Assembly: GCA_947626225.1 (NCBI GenBank)
Contig: CANQRH010000004.1
Coordinates: 160,655-224,654, forward strand
DNA: 64,000 nucleotides
Direction of reading: 5' to 3'
From: Candidatus Gastranaerophilales bacterium
GTDB lineage: Bacteria > Cyanobacteriota > Vampirovibrionia > Gastranaerophilales > Gastranaerophilaceae
Shown: one piece after another, positions 55,212 to 64,000 of the stretch
Layout of the letters: every line of letters starts with the position of its first letter
Position numbering within the stretch: the first letter of the stretch is position 1
Notes under the pieces: generated by a model
The model's database searches: none
What the model saw: the letters and a program-made list of their open reading frames with translations, nothing else
What the model was told of the DNA's origin: nothing
Position numbers and translations under genes: made by a program

Positions 55212-55766
55212 ATGCCATTTAGTTTTGAAAAACAAAATATAGAGGATGTTATTCTTGTAAAACCGAAAGTTTTTGGTGATAACCGTGGTTTTTTTATGGA
55301 AAGTTACAAAAAATCCGAGTTTTTCTCAAACGGAATTGACGCGGAATTCAATCAGGATAATCATTCAAAATCATCAAAACACGTCCTGAGAGGTTTGCAT
55401 TATCAGGCTAAACCATACGGGCAGGCAAAACTTGTTCGGTGTTCCAAAGGTCGAATTTATGATGTTGCCGTTGATTTAAGAATTAATTCCAAGACTTTCG
55501 GGAAATATGTTAAAGTTGAGCTTTCGGAAGATAATAAGCACATGCTTTTTATTCCCGAAGGTTTTGCCCACGGTTTTGTTGTTCTGTCTGATGAAGCCGA
55601 ACTTTTATACAAAGCCGGGGGAGAATATAATCCGAAAGCTGACAGGGGTGTTCTTTGGAACGATAAGGATATAAATATTGACTGGGGTATTGATTTTGAA
55701 CCCGTTCTATCCGAAAAAGACAAAGTACAGCCGGTTCTTAAAAATATAGATTTGGAGGAAATCTGA
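55212..55766 (+). CDS. rfbC: dTDP-4-dehydrorhamnose 3,5-epimerase
   Basis: 184 aa. Second enzyme order in dTDP-L-rhamnose synthesis after RfbA/RfbB; epimerises C3 and C5. Motifs: GDNRGFFMESY, FNQDNHSKSSKHVLRGLHYQ (catalytic His), RCSKGRIYDVAVDLR, IPEGFAHGFVVLSD. An extended TGaTATAAT lies 18 nt before the ATG and no SD is seen. First gene of rfbC-B-D-A, overlapping rfbB by one base. Confidence 0.96.
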   Translation: MPFSFEKQNIEDVILVKPKVFGDNRGFFMESYKKSEFFSNGIDAEFNQDNHSKSSKHVLRGLHYQAKPYGQAKLVRCSKGRIYDVAVDLRINSKTFGKYVKVELSEDNKHMLFIPEGFAHGFVVLSDEAELLYKAGGEYNPKADRGVLWNDKDINIDWGIDFEPVLSEKDKVQPVLKNIDLEEI

Positions 55767-56749
55767 TGACAACATTACTTGTTACGGGCGGTGCAGGTTT
55801 TATCGGAAGCTGTTTTATCAGACATATATTGAGAAAACATCCCGATTATAAAGTTATTAACCTTGATGCTTTGACCTATTGCGGGAATATTGAAAACCTC
55901 AACGATATAAAAGATAACCCCAATTACAGCTTTATCCGCGGAAACATCTGCGATAAAAAGCTTGTCGGAGAATTGATATCTCAAAGTGATTGTGTAATAA
56001 ATTTTGCGGCAGAATCGCATGTGGATAATTCAATAAAACATCCCGAAATTTTTATCGAAACTAATGTTCAGGGAACTTTAAATCTGCTTCAGGCATGCAA
56101 AGAATTCGGCATTGAAAGATATCTTCAGGTTTCAACCGATGAAGTATACGGAAGCCTCGGCAAAACCAGATATTTTTATGAAACGACACCGCTCGCGCCT
56201 AATTCACCTTATTCCGCAAGTAAAGCAAGTGCCGATATGCTTGTTAGAGCTTACGGTAAAACTTACGGTCTGCCTGTTTTAAATACACGCTGTTCAAATA
56301 ATTACGGGCCTTATCAGTACCCCGAAAAATTAATCCCTTACTTTATTTCACAACTTCTTAAAGGTGAAAAAGTCCCCGTATACGGTGACGGTATGAATAT
56401 TCGTGACTGGCTTTACGTATATGATCATTGTGAAGCAATTGATGTTGTTCTTCATAAAGGTAAAATCGGGGAAGTATACAATATCGGCGGGCATAACGAA
56501 AAAACTAACCTGGAAATTACAAAACTTATTCTTGATGCAATGGGCAAAGATGAATCTTCCGTTAAATATGTTCAAGACAGGTTAGGACATGACAGAAGAT
56601 ATGCAATATCTAACGATAAAATAACTTCCGAGCTTGGCTGGAAACCGTCCGTGACATTTGAAGAAGGTATAAAACTTACGATTAACTGGTATCTTAACAA
56701 TCAGGACTGGATAAAATCAATCGAAAATAAAAGGACATTAAAAGTATGA
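55766..56749 (+). CDS. rfbB: dTDP-glucose 4,6-dehydratase
   Basis: 327 aa extended SDR. TGGAGFIGS NAD motif at the N-terminus, VNFAAESHVDNS, catalytic QVSTDEVYGS and Y-x3-K (YSASKAS), NNYGPYQYPEKLIP and DWLYVYDHC. Converts dTDP-glucose to the 4-keto-6-deoxy sugar. SD GGAGGA at the rfbC end. Confidence 0.96.
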   Translation: MTTLLVTGGAGFIGSCFIRHILRKHPDYKVINLDALTYCGNIENLNDIKDNPNYSFIRGNICDKKLVGELISQSDCVINFAAESHVDNSIKHPEIFIETNVQGTLNLLQACKEFGIERYLQVSTDEVYGSLGKTRYFYETTPLAPNSPYSASKASADMLVRAYGKTYGLPVLNTRCSNNYGPYQYPEKLIPYFISQLLKGEKVPVYGDGMNIRDWLYVYDHCEAIDVVLHKGKIGEVYNIGGHNEKTNLEITKLILDAMGKDESSVKYVQDRLGHDRRYAISNDKITSELGWKPSVTFEEGIKLTINWYLNNQDWIKSIENKRTLKV

Positions 56750-57570
56750 AAGTATTGGTAACAGGTGCAAACGGCATGCTCGGGCAGGATTTATGTCCCA
56801 TACTGGAAGATGAAGGATATGAAGTAATCGAAACCGATATTGAAAATCTTGATATTACAGATTTAAAAACGGTTGAAAAAGTTTTATCGGAAGAAAACCC
56901 CGATATAGTAATTCATTGTGCAGCATACACAAATGTTGACAAAGCGGAAACCGATTATGATACGGCTGAATTAATTAACGCAAAAGGAACCGAAAATATT
57001 GCCAAAATTTGCACAAAAATTCATGCCAAAATGGTCTATATATCTACTGATTACGTATTTGACGGAACATCAAAAGAACCGTACAAACCGACTGATAAAC
57101 CCAATCCGATTAATAACTACGGTTTGACAAAACTTCACGGAGAAGTTGCCGTACGTAAATTCTGCCCCGAACATTACATCGCAAGAACTTCATGGTTATA
57201 CGGCATTCATGGGAAAAATTTTGTTGAAACGATGATTTCGCTTAAAGATAAACCCGAATTAAAGGTTGTTGATGATCAAATCGGATGTCCGACTTGGACG
57301 GTAGAGCTGTCAAACGGAATTGTCAAATTACTTAACGAGGCTGATTACGGTACATATCATGTCTGCGGAAGCGGTCATACTTCCTGGTACGGCTTCTGTA
57401 AAGAAATATTTAATCTGTCGGATATCCATGCCAATTTGAAGCCATGCGCAACAAAAGATTTCCCGCGACCGGCAAAACGTCCGGCATACAGCGTTATGGA
57501 GAATAATAAAATTTGCCGTAACTGGAAAAGCGCATTAAAAAACTATTTAGAGTTAAGGAGGTTTGAATGA
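56746..57570 (+). CDS. rfbD: dTDP-4-dehydrorhamnose reductase
   Basis: 274 aa. [11 protein letters not shown] cofactor loop, [20 protein letters not shown], catalytic Y-x3-K in [11 protein letters not shown], and RTSWLYG. Last step to dTDP-L-rhamnose. Overlaps rfbB by 4 nt (ATGA) and rfbA by 4 nt. Confidence 0.96.
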   Translation: MKVLVTGANGMLGQDLCPILEDEGYEVIETDIENLDITDLKTVEKVLSEENPDIVIHCAAYTNVDKAETDYDTAELINAKGTENIAKICTKIHAKMVYISTDYVFDGTSKEPYKPTDKPNPINNYGLTKLHGEVAVRKFCPEHYIARTSWLYGIHGKNFVETMISLKDKPELKVVDDQIGCPTWTVELSNGIVKLLNEADYGTYHVCGSGHTSWYGFCKEIFNLSDIHANLKPCATKDFPRPAKRPAYSVMENNKICRNWKSALKNYLELRRFE

Positions 57571-58436
57571 AAGGTATTGTTTTAGCCGGCGGAAGCGGAA
57601 CAAGATTATATCCGAGTACGATAGTTGTTTCAAAACAGCTTTTGCCCGTGTATGATAAGCCGATGATTTATTATTCAATATCGGTATTAATGCTTGCCGG
57701 AATAAAGGATATTTTAATAATTTCAACTCCGCATGATATTTCGAACTTTCAAAAACTTTTGGGTAACGGTTCGCAATTCGGTGTGAATTTTTCTTATAAA
57801 GTTCAACCTTCTCCCGACGGACTTGCACAGGCTTTTATTTTAGCGGAAGAATTTATCGGAAAAGATTCCGTTGCAATGATATTAGGCGACAACATATTTT
57901 ACGGCGCAGGCTTTTCAAAAGCATTAAAAAATGCCGCCAAACGTGCAGATAGCGGTAAAGCTACAATTTTCGGATATTATGTAACGGATCCCGAAAGATA
58001 CGGAGTTGTTGAATTTGATAAAAACGGAAAAACATTGTCCATAGAAGAAAAACCCGCTGAACCTAAATCAAATTATGCCGTAACCGGTTTATATTTCTAT
58101 GATAATAATGTTATCCGGTATGCAAAAAACCTTAAACCGTCCGCACGGGGAGAACTTGAAATAACGGATTTAAACAATATTTATTTGAAAAAAGGAAAAT
58201 TATATACTGAAATGCTCGGCAGAGGATTTGCTTGGCTTGATACCGGTACTCATAATTCTCTTTTAAAAGCAAGCCAGTATGTTCAAACTATTGAAGAAAA
58301 TCAAGGTATAAAAATTGCATGTTTGGAAGAAATTGCTTACAGACTGGGCTTTTTAGACAAAGATACAATAAAAAAATCCGTCAAAAATTTTGAAAGCAAT
58401 GAATACTATAAATATGTGAAAAGAATATTAAAATAA
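57567..58436 (+). CDS. rfbA: Glucose-1-phosphate thymidylyltransferase
   Basis: 289 aa. [35 protein letters not shown]-terminal nucleotidyltransferase signature, GDNIFYG catalytic Asp, [20 protein letters not shown] and [13 protein letters not shown]. Makes dTDP-glucose, the first pathway step. SD AAGGAGG. It ends 3 nt from the convergent nucleotidyltransferase-family gene. Confidence 0.97.
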   Translation: MKGIVLAGGSGTRLYPSTIVVSKQLLPVYDKPMIYYSISVLMLAGIKDILIISTPHDISNFQKLLGNGSQFGVNFSYKVQPSPDGLAQAFILAEEFIGKDSVAMILGDNIFYGAGFSKALKNAAKRADSGKATIFGYYVTDPERYGVVEFDKNGKTLSIEEKPAEPKSNYAVTGLYFYDNNVIRYAKNLKPSARGELEITDLNNIYLKKGKLYTEMLGRGFAWLDTGTHNSLLKASQYVQTIEENQGIKIACLEEIAYRLGFLDKDTIKKSVKNFESNEYYKYVKRILK

Positions 58437-58438
58437 AA

Positions 58439-59554
58439 CTAAATACTTCCTCTTGCTTTTAATATTAATGATGCCATGAACGGACTTTTTCTTGAATTTT
58501 TACACAGGATATACAGAGGTTTTACTTCCAAGTAATGCATAAAATTCTTGAAGTTGTTAAATGCCGATGATAATTTTATGCCTCTTGAAAGCCGCTGTAA
58601 AACAAGGAAAAAGTCGTTAAACTTCATTAATGTAAAATAATTATGAGAATTTTTCTTTAATAATTTTTGATTTAAGAAGGCTTCAGGAATTAAGTTCGGA
58701 ACAATTGAATTAATAAATTTTACTACAAATGCCGCTTTAGTTTCGGTATGGGTAAGTTTTATGTTTTCCAAAACTATTTCCCAATTAAAATTCTCTCTGC
58801 TGAGCAGATAAGCACTGTCAAACAGTGCATATATATTACTGGCTTTGCTGGTTCTCTCATATAAATTTTTGGATATATTAACAAGAATCAGGAAGAATAA
58901 ATCTTCATAACTCGGAATTAACATTTCAATTCCGTTATAAACAATGGTTTTAGCTCTTTTAAACAATCCTTTGGTATATTTTCTCTCACTTTTTGAACCC
59001 ATATCAATATATCTGTGAATATCTAAAAGACCTTCTTCGGAATCCGGTTCATGTAAATCTACGGAATGAATATAGAAACAGCATCTGTATCCTAATTTTT
59101 TACAGATATCGATACATTTAATATAATCTTTTTCATGAACAATAATATCAATATCACCCATCGGACGCGGCAGGTCAGGTCTGAAGTATTTCATTGCATA
59201 ACCCTTTAAAATCAGAAAAGGGATATTATTTTCATTCAGTATTTTTGCAATTTTTACAAATGATGAAGTCAATTTTAAATTTTGAAATCTGAAATAGTTA
59301 AAAAGGCCTTTCAAACGCGGAGTTTCATACATTGTGAAGTTAAGCTCAGGATGCATTTTCATAAAATATGAAAGCATCAAAGCTTTATATCCGCCTGCAA
59401 CTTCTATGTCATAAGTCTTTAAAAAATTATCCAGTGCTTCTTGCGTAGATTTTTTGGAAAAAATTAATCTTATTAAATTTAAATCATTTTCGGATAACAA
59501 AGTATTAATATATTTATTTAATAAATCTGTTTCGGTGTAAATAATTCTTTTCAT
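58439..59554 (-). CDS. NTP_transf_5-type nucleotidyltransferase-family protein
   Basis: 371 aa from ATG 59554; an earlier in-frame start at 59623 lies in untranslated AT-rich DNA. The central fold has FLILKGYAM and the polymerase-beta-like metal motif RPMGDIDIIV (Gly-Asp-x-Asp), then LLDIHRYIDM, matching the uncharacterised NTP_transf_5 family. Members sit beside HprK-like kinases and PqqD-like proteins in polysaccharide or peptide-modification loci. It is divergent from exactly such genes. The reaction is unknown. Confidence 0.8.
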   Translation of the reverse strand: MKRIIYTETDLLNKYINTLLSENDLNLIRLIFSKKSTQEALDNFLKTYDIEVAGGYKALMLSYFMKMHPELNFTMYETPRLKGLFNYFRFQNLKLTSSFVKIAKILNENNIPFLILKGYAMKYFRPDLPRPMGDIDIIVHEKDYIKCIDICKKLGYRCCFYIHSVDLHEPDSEEGLLDIHRYIDMGSKSERKYTKGLFKRAKTIVYNGIEMLIPSYEDLFFLILVNISKNLYERTSKASNIYALFDSAYLLSRENFNWEIVLENIKLTHTETKAAFVVKFINSIVPNLIPEAFLNQKLLKKNSHNYFTLMKFNDFFLVLQRLSRGIKLSSAFNNFKNFMHYLEVKPLYILCKNSRKSPFMASLILKARGSI

Positions 59555-59715
59555 AATTTTTCTTTTTTTTTCTAATAAAAATATAAAAACATTTACTTGT
59601 AAACAGTATAAAATGTACGGCAATAATTTTTAATTAATGTAAAAATTTTAATAATAATTTAAATAATCTCAATATTTATACTATAATAGTTTTAACTGAT
59701 AAAAGGATAAGATTA

Positions 59716-61245
59716 ATGCAGATTGCGGATTTGACGAACCAAGAGATTAGAGATTGCTTTAATTTTATTGATAATTATGTAAAAACATTTGAACAAAAAT
59801 GGGTAAAATATATTGATTTAGGATGTAAAACAATTAAACTCATAAGTTACAGTAATGAATTTTTACCCCTTGTTGAAAAGCAGCTTACTTATGCGCTTAA
59901 AGACAAAGCTGACAGTTACGATGCCACGCTGATTATCTGGGAAGAAAAAAATCTGTTTCCTTTACTCAAGAAAATGAATCCTAAATTTGACAGTAAAACC
60001 AATATCCGCTTGAAACTGGAATCAATATATTACAGAAATAAAAATATGACTAATACTTATAATATTGAAGTTATAGATAATGACAAATCAAAAACAAAAC
60101 CTGTTATTGATTTGCAGGCAACCAGAAATTTTATAACCGCAAATGATTATGAGAACAATACCTTCTACTACGGTGCGGGGAATTTAGAACCGGAAGAATT
60201 TATAAAAGAAGGTCATATATTTGTTCAAATATTTAATAATATATTAAAAACGCCTTCTTCAAACCTTGTACATGGCGCAGTAATCGGATTGAATAATAAC
60301 GGAATATGTTTTTGTGCAAGAGGTCAAAGAGGCAAGTCCACTCTTTCGGTACTTTCAATGTTCAAAGGTTTTGAATATGTTTCCGATGACTATTTGATTT
60401 TACATAACGATGAAAAAGGCGAATTATTGTCAAGTCCGATATATTCAATAATCACGTTATCGCCCGTTATGTATAACCGTCTTTATGACTATTTAAACGG
60501 TTCGCAGTTTGTTTCAAACAATGCAAGAAAAGATAAATATGTGTTTAATATCTCCAATTATCACAAACAGTTCAGGAAAAATTATCCCATAAAATTGTGT
60601 ATTTTCCCTGAAATTGTATCGGATAAAGAACCGAGTATTAAACCATGTTCCGAAGAAGAAAAGGGCAGAGCGGTTGTTCAAATTATTCAATCAACTTTGA
60701 TGCAGACAAACGATTTATCCGACAATGATACTATCAGAAAAATCATGAATATGGTTAAAAATCTGCCGTTCTATAAATTAAATCTCTGCTGGGATATTGA
60801 CAAAAATACCGAGTATTTAAGAGACTTTATGAACAAATTCCCGAACATGAAACAGGAAATTGTTAAACTTCCGAAAATAGCGGTAGATATAACATTTGAT
60901 TTGGCTAATATTTTAAACACGGATACCGGAATCATATACTCTATGAATAAATTTGCGACAAATATTTACGAAAATCTTATAAACGGAGTATCGCCTGACA
61001 GTTTAAAACAGGAATTAAGTAAATATATACAATTTAACAAAAATATTGAAAATGAATTTGATTTATTCATTGAAAACTTAAAAAGTGAGGGCATATATTC
61101 AGATTTTGGGACATCTTCTTCCGTTTCCTTAAATTTTGAGTTTGCCAAAGAAAGTTATTTCAGATTATCATTTATAAAACATTCATCAGAAAAACATATT
61201 GAACTAGTAAAGGAGAATAAATATGACAAATTACAAATTAAATGA
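59716..61245 (+). CDS. HPr-kinase-like ATPase fused to a PqqD-like domain
   Basis: 509 aa. Residues about 1-185 are an unfamiliar N-terminal domain. The kinase-like core (about 185-380) has the P-loop ARGQRGKST (about 201-209) and VSDDYLIL, resembling HPr kinase/phosphorylase-related proteins of PqqD neighbourhoods. About 385-465 is a PqqD-like domain (VDITFDLANILNTDTGIIYSMN...GVSPDSLKQEL), so the two usual partners are fused. SD AAAAGGA before ATG 59716. Its end overlaps the next gene by 23 nt. Substrate unknown; phosphorylation is inferred from the fold. Confidence 0.75.
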   Translation: MQIADLTNQEIRDCFNFIDNYVKTFEQKWVKYIDLGCKTIKLISYSNEFLPLVEKQLTYALKDKADSYDATLIIWEEKNLFPLLKKMNPKFDSKTNIRLKLESIYYRNKNMTNTYNIEVIDNDKSKTKPVIDLQATRNFITANDYENNTFYYGAGNLEPEEFIKEGHIFVQIFNNILKTPSSNLVHGAVIGLNNNGICFCARGQRGKSTLSVLSMFKGFEYVSDDYLILHNDEKGELLSSPIYSIITLSPVMYNRLYDYLNGSQFVSNNARKDKYVFNISNYHKQFRKNYPIKLCIFPEIVSDKEPSIKPCSEEEKGRAVVQIIQSTLMQTNDLSDNDTIRKIMNMVKNLPFYKLNLCWDIDKNTEYLRDFMNKFPNMKQEIVKLPKIAVDITFDLANILNTDTGIIYSMNKFATNIYENLINGVSPDSLKQELSKYIQFNKNIENEFDLFIENLKSEGIYSDFGTSSSVSLNFEFAKESYFRLSFIKHSSEKHIELVKENKYDKLQIK

Positions 61246-61696
61246 AAGCAAAATGTTTGCCGATGTAACTGACGGGATTGCAATTATTATTAATTCCGAA
61301 ACCGGCATATATTACGGCTTAAATGAACTCGGAACCGCTGTATATGAAAACCTTACAAACGGTGCATCAACTCAGGATATTGTAGCTTGTTTAAAATCAA
61401 TCGGTGCACCTGCTGATATTGAAAGTAAAGTAAACGCTTTTGTTCTGGAAATGAAAGATAAAGAATTACTTATTGAAGACAGTGCCTCAACTTCCGAAGT
61501 TAGTATTGACAAAGAGATGGCATTAGCCGAAGACTTTACATTAAGCGTTAAAGAGTACAATGATGCTCAGGAGCTTCTCCTTGCGGATCCTATTCACGAG
61601 GTTAAAGAAGAAACAGGCTGGACACCTGAAAAAGATTCTATCGGATATACGAAAGAAGAAACAACGGAACGCGAGAAAAAACTTGAGGAAGAATAA
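61223..61696 (+). CDS. PqqD-family protein (RRE-like) with acidic C-terminal tail
   Basis: 157 aa. Residues about 5-92 match PqqD: VTDGIAIIINSETGIYYGLNELGTAVYENLTNGASTQDIV, a winged-helix fold that in RiPP systems binds leader peptides. Residues about 95-157 are a separate acidic, probably disordered tail (DSASTSEVS...GWTPEKDSIGYTKEETT) with no Cys. Excellent SD AAGGAG. Overlaps the kinase-like gene by 23 nt, so the two are co-translated. Confidence 0.8.
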   Translation: MTNYKLNESKMFADVTDGIAIIINSETGIYYGLNELGTAVYENLTNGASTQDIVACLKSIGAPADIESKVNAFVLEMKDKELLIEDSASTSEVSIDKEMALAEDFTLSVKEYNDAQELLLADPIHEVKEETGWTPEKDSIGYTKEETTEREKKLEEE

Positions 61697-61698
61697 AA

Positions 61699-62622
61699 TT
61701 GCCTAAAGTTTCCGTTATAATACCCGTATATAATACGGAAAAATATTTGAAAAAATGTCTGGACAGTGTTTGTAATCAAACACTGTCTGATATTGAGATT
61801 ATATGTATTAATGACTGTTCAACTGATAATTCTTTAGAAATTTTAAATGAATATGTTAAAAAAGATAAAAGAATAAAACTTATTGATTTTAAAGAAAACA
61901 AAGGTGCGGGAGCTGCCAGAAATGAAGGCATAAAAAGAGCCAGAGGAACTTATATCGGTTTTATTGATTCCGACGATTACATAGATTCGGATTTTTACGA
62001 AAAACTTTACCAAAAAGGAACGGAAAGTAATGCGGATATAATCAAAGCCAATTTAGTATATGAAAATTGCCCGCCGGAAAAATATTACAATATTGATGAG
62101 GTTGAACAATTTAAATATCGTCTTATTCACATTCCGACTACTATTATAAAAAATACTTTTCTTAAAGAAAGTAACTTATTATTTCCAGAAAGCCTTTGCT
62201 GTGCCGAAGATTCTGTTTTTGAGCTGCAGGCGAGTGTCAAATGTAATAAAATTGCTGCGGTAAAAGATACTTTTTATCATTACGTATTCAACGATAAATC
62301 ATTGAATAATACCAAATTTTATAAAAAAAATAAATTAGAAAGTCAAATAAAATCAATGACAAAAATAGTTGATTTTGTAAACGGATTGGATATTGACAGA
62401 GATACATATCTGGATATATTAGCTCCCCGTTTTACATATTTCCGGAAAATATGCAACAGCAAAGTTTTAAATGAATATGATAAAAGTTATTTAAATCAAT
62501 CAATAGAAGCTTTAAAAAAAAGAATTAAATACTTAAATTACTTGGAAAATTATAACAATGTTTATTATAAATCTTCTGTCATAGAAATGCTGCGCAATAA
62601 AAGAAAGCGGGCTTTGCTATGA
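61699..62622 (+). CDS. Glycosyltransferase family 2 (TTG start)
   Basis: 307 aa. Family 2 signatures KVSVIIPVYNTEKYLKKCLDSVCNQT, NDCSTDNSLEIL, NKGAGAARNEGI and the DXD region FIDSDDYID. The frame starts with TTG at 61699, 2 nt after the PqqD stop and about 10 nt after GAGGAAG; no ATG is available nearby. Overlaps the following GT8 gene by 4 nt (ATGA). Paralogue of 53179-54180. Confidence 0.9.
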   Translation: MPKVSVIIPVYNTEKYLKKCLDSVCNQTLSDIEIICINDCSTDNSLEILNEYVKKDKRIKLIDFKENKGAGAARNEGIKRARGTYIGFIDSDDYIDSDFYEKLYQKGTESNADIIKANLVYENCPPEKYYNIDEVEQFKYRLIHIPTTIIKNTFLKESNLLFPESLCCAEDSVFELQASVKCNKIAAVKDTFYHYVFNDKSLNNTKFYKKNKLESQIKSMTKIVDFVNGLDIDRDTYLDILAPRFTYFRKICNSKVLNEYDKSYLNQSIEALKKRIKYLNYLENYNNVYYKSSVIEMLRNKRKRALL

Positions 62623-63500
62623 TGCATATTCCGATATTTTTGGCATCTGACAATAACTATGCTCCGTTTGTAGCGACAACAATTGCATCAACATGTGACA
62701 ATACAAAGTCTTTTTGTGAATTTTACGTCCTTGACGGCGGGATAAGCGAGGATAATAGAAATAAAATTCTTGAATTGAAGAATTTATATAAGAATTTTTC
62801 AATAGAATTTATTAATATTAATACGGATAAATATTTTGCTGGCTTAATTGAAACACCAAAGATTACAAAATCCATGTATAACAGGTTTTTAATACCTTAT
62901 TTAAAACCAGAGATTGAAAAAGCTGTCTATTCCGATGTTGATGTAATTTTGTACGGCGATATAGCCGAATTATATAACGAGAATTTAGACGGATACGCAA
63001 TAGGTGCTGTTTGGGAAGATTTTTGGGAAGACAGCGAAAATGTTAAAAGAAAAAGATATTTGGAATTGTCATTAAATCATAAATATTTTTCTTCAGGCCT
63101 TCTTTTACTTGATTGTAATTTATGGAGAGAAAAAGATATACTGAGCTCTCTTTTAGCTATCGGTAAAAAATATGTTAATTCACTTATGTATCCTGATCAG
63201 GATATTCTCAATAAGTATTTTGACTGCAATTATAAATTGTTAGACCGCAAATATTGCTTTGTGGATGTTTGTCGCAAAAACGGAAATAACAATGATTTTA
63301 TAATAAGGCATTATACCGCTCCTAAAAAACCTTGGCAAATAAGTCCGCAAATAAACAGCAGTTTTTTCCCTGATACCCGGCGTTTTTGGTATTATATGAA
63401 AAAGACATCTTTCTTTGATGATTTATATAAAAAATGTACGGTGAAAAATCAAAATGACCTTCTCAAATATAGAATTACGAAAATATTAAGCGGGAGATAA
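62619..63500 (+). CDS. Glycosyltransferase family 8
   Basis: 293 aa. Near-identical in its first 65 residues to the GT8 at 54180-55109 (SDNNYAPFVATTIAS, FCEFYVLDGGIS). DXD site VYSDVDVILY, late HYTAPKKPW. Coupled to the GT2 gene by an ATGA overlap. Together with it, the end of the HprK-like/PqqD operon. Acceptor unknown. Confidence 0.92.
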   Translation: MMHIPIFLASDNNYAPFVATTIASTCDNTKSFCEFYVLDGGISEDNRNKILELKNLYKNFSIEFININTDKYFAGLIETPKITKSMYNRFLIPYLKPEIEKAVYSDVDVILYGDIAELYNENLDGYAIGAVWEDFWEDSENVKRKRYLELSLNHKYFSSGLLLLDCNLWREKDILSSLLAIGKKYVNSLMYPDQDILNKYFDCNYKLLDRKYCFVDVCRKNGNNNDFIIRHYTAPKKPWQISPQINSSFFPDTRRFWYYMKKTSFFDDLYKKCTVKNQNDLLKYRITKILSGR

Positions 63501-63765
63501 ATAAAAACTAACATTTTGATATTTTTATAATCCGATAATAGTTATCTTTTGTTGCAACAACGATAGTTTAAATTCCGCGCGGACATTTTTGTCCGTTAAG
63601 CTAGGATTAAATGCGTTTCTTGTCGGGATAAAAACCACATCCTACAAATGAGTCTTACCGGATATCGCCTTTAAAATATCCCTTTGTTTATTTTTATAAC
63701 CATCCCGAAAATAAAAGCTTGCGCTTTTAAGTATAAAACGACAGTTGGTTTGATTATTGAAAAAT
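63501..63765. other. Gene-free interval before REP array 4
   Basis: No supported CDS. Two small hairpins are visible: CGGACATTTTTGTCCG near 63579-63594 and AAAAGCTTGCGCTTTT near 63715-63730. A degenerate B-like palindrome lies near 63619-63645. I assign no function. Confidence 0.4.
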
Positions 63766-64000
63766 GTAGATTGGCATTACTATGCCAACAATTAAAATTT
63801 GTCGGATTAATAAATCTGACCTACTTGATCATTAACAAGGCTCTCTACGGTAGGTTGGGATTACTATCCCAACATCTTGATTATTCAAACCGCATTTTAC
63901 CTTTTTGTCGGATTAATAAATCCGACCTACTTGATCATTAACAAGGCTCTCTACGGTAGGTTGGGATTACTATCCCAACATCTTGATTATTCAAACCGCA
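63766..64000 (+). repeat. REP-like palindrome array 4 (runs off the right edge)
   Basis: A-type palindromes at 63766-63789 (variant), 63850-63873 and 63956-63979, B-type in opposite sense at 63801-63824 and 63907-63930. The last two units are a perfect tandem repeat with a 106-bp period, indicating recent duplication. Confidence 0.9.

Overview
The window looks like chromosomal DNA of an AT-rich, Gram-negative, anaerobic or fermentative bacterium. I infer a Gastranaerophilales-type member of the Melainabacteria/Vampirovibrionia, the non-photosynthetic relatives of Cyanobacteria. The grounds are an LktA-like filamentous adhesin, a pseudopilin with a FTLAETLITLGVIGVVAV-type N-terminus, an AdhE under a Rex-like operator, rubrerythrins for oxygen protection, an autotransporter barrel that implies an outer membrane, and several lineage-type hypothetical proteins. 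No marker gene fixes the taxon, so this placement is inference.

Layout. 1-9.3 kb: a truncated M20 peptidase, a surface/structural gene broken at a C13 tract, mutS2, an SDR, rimO and a Wzx-like flippase. 9.4-14.6 kb: a giant exported protein (haemagglutinin TPS domain, then a long Asp-Thr repeat, then a PilZ domain) convergent with a coiled-coil membrane-active-looking protein. 14.8-26.8 kb: housekeeping genes (fabI, valS, rpsA, rubrerythrin, a UgpC/MsmK-type ATPase coupled to a degenerate histidine kinase, aroQ, a candidate sRNA, gcvT-gcvH-gcvPA). 26.8-30.2 kb: an accessory zone with tRNA-Val, a frameshifted Wzy-like gene, tRNA-Cys and a pseudopilin gene broken at a G10 tract. The pseudopilin gene is enclosed by two inverted arrays of REP-like palindromes. 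30.2-52.3 kb: adhE, a GH57 glucan enzyme, an amino-acid symporter, nagZ, a Pmp-like autotransporter, a PnuC-like transporter, dut, a GHL10-type hydrolase, ispG, a phosphoesterase, a ferritin-like protein and a small histidine kinase. 52.3-63.5 kb: a surface-glycan locus with three glycosyltransferases, rfbC-B-D-A for dTDP-L-rhamnose, and a nucleotidyltransferase / HPr-kinase-like-PqqD / PqqD set followed by a second GT2-GT8 pair. The right edge is another REP-like array.

How it fits together. Surface variability is a recurring theme: two homopolymer-interrupted genes, a length-variable Asp-Thr stalk, an autotransporter, a flippase, a disrupted polymerase and duplicated glycosyltransferase pairs. 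A second theme is transcription start architecture. About eleven genes carry a good -10 (often TGn-TATAAT) only 6-8 nt before the start codon and have no Shine-Dalgarno sequence, which predicts leaderless mRNAs alongside a normal SD-led set. The REP-like arrays consist of two alternating palindrome species with GTAG heads; no RAYT transposase is encoded here.
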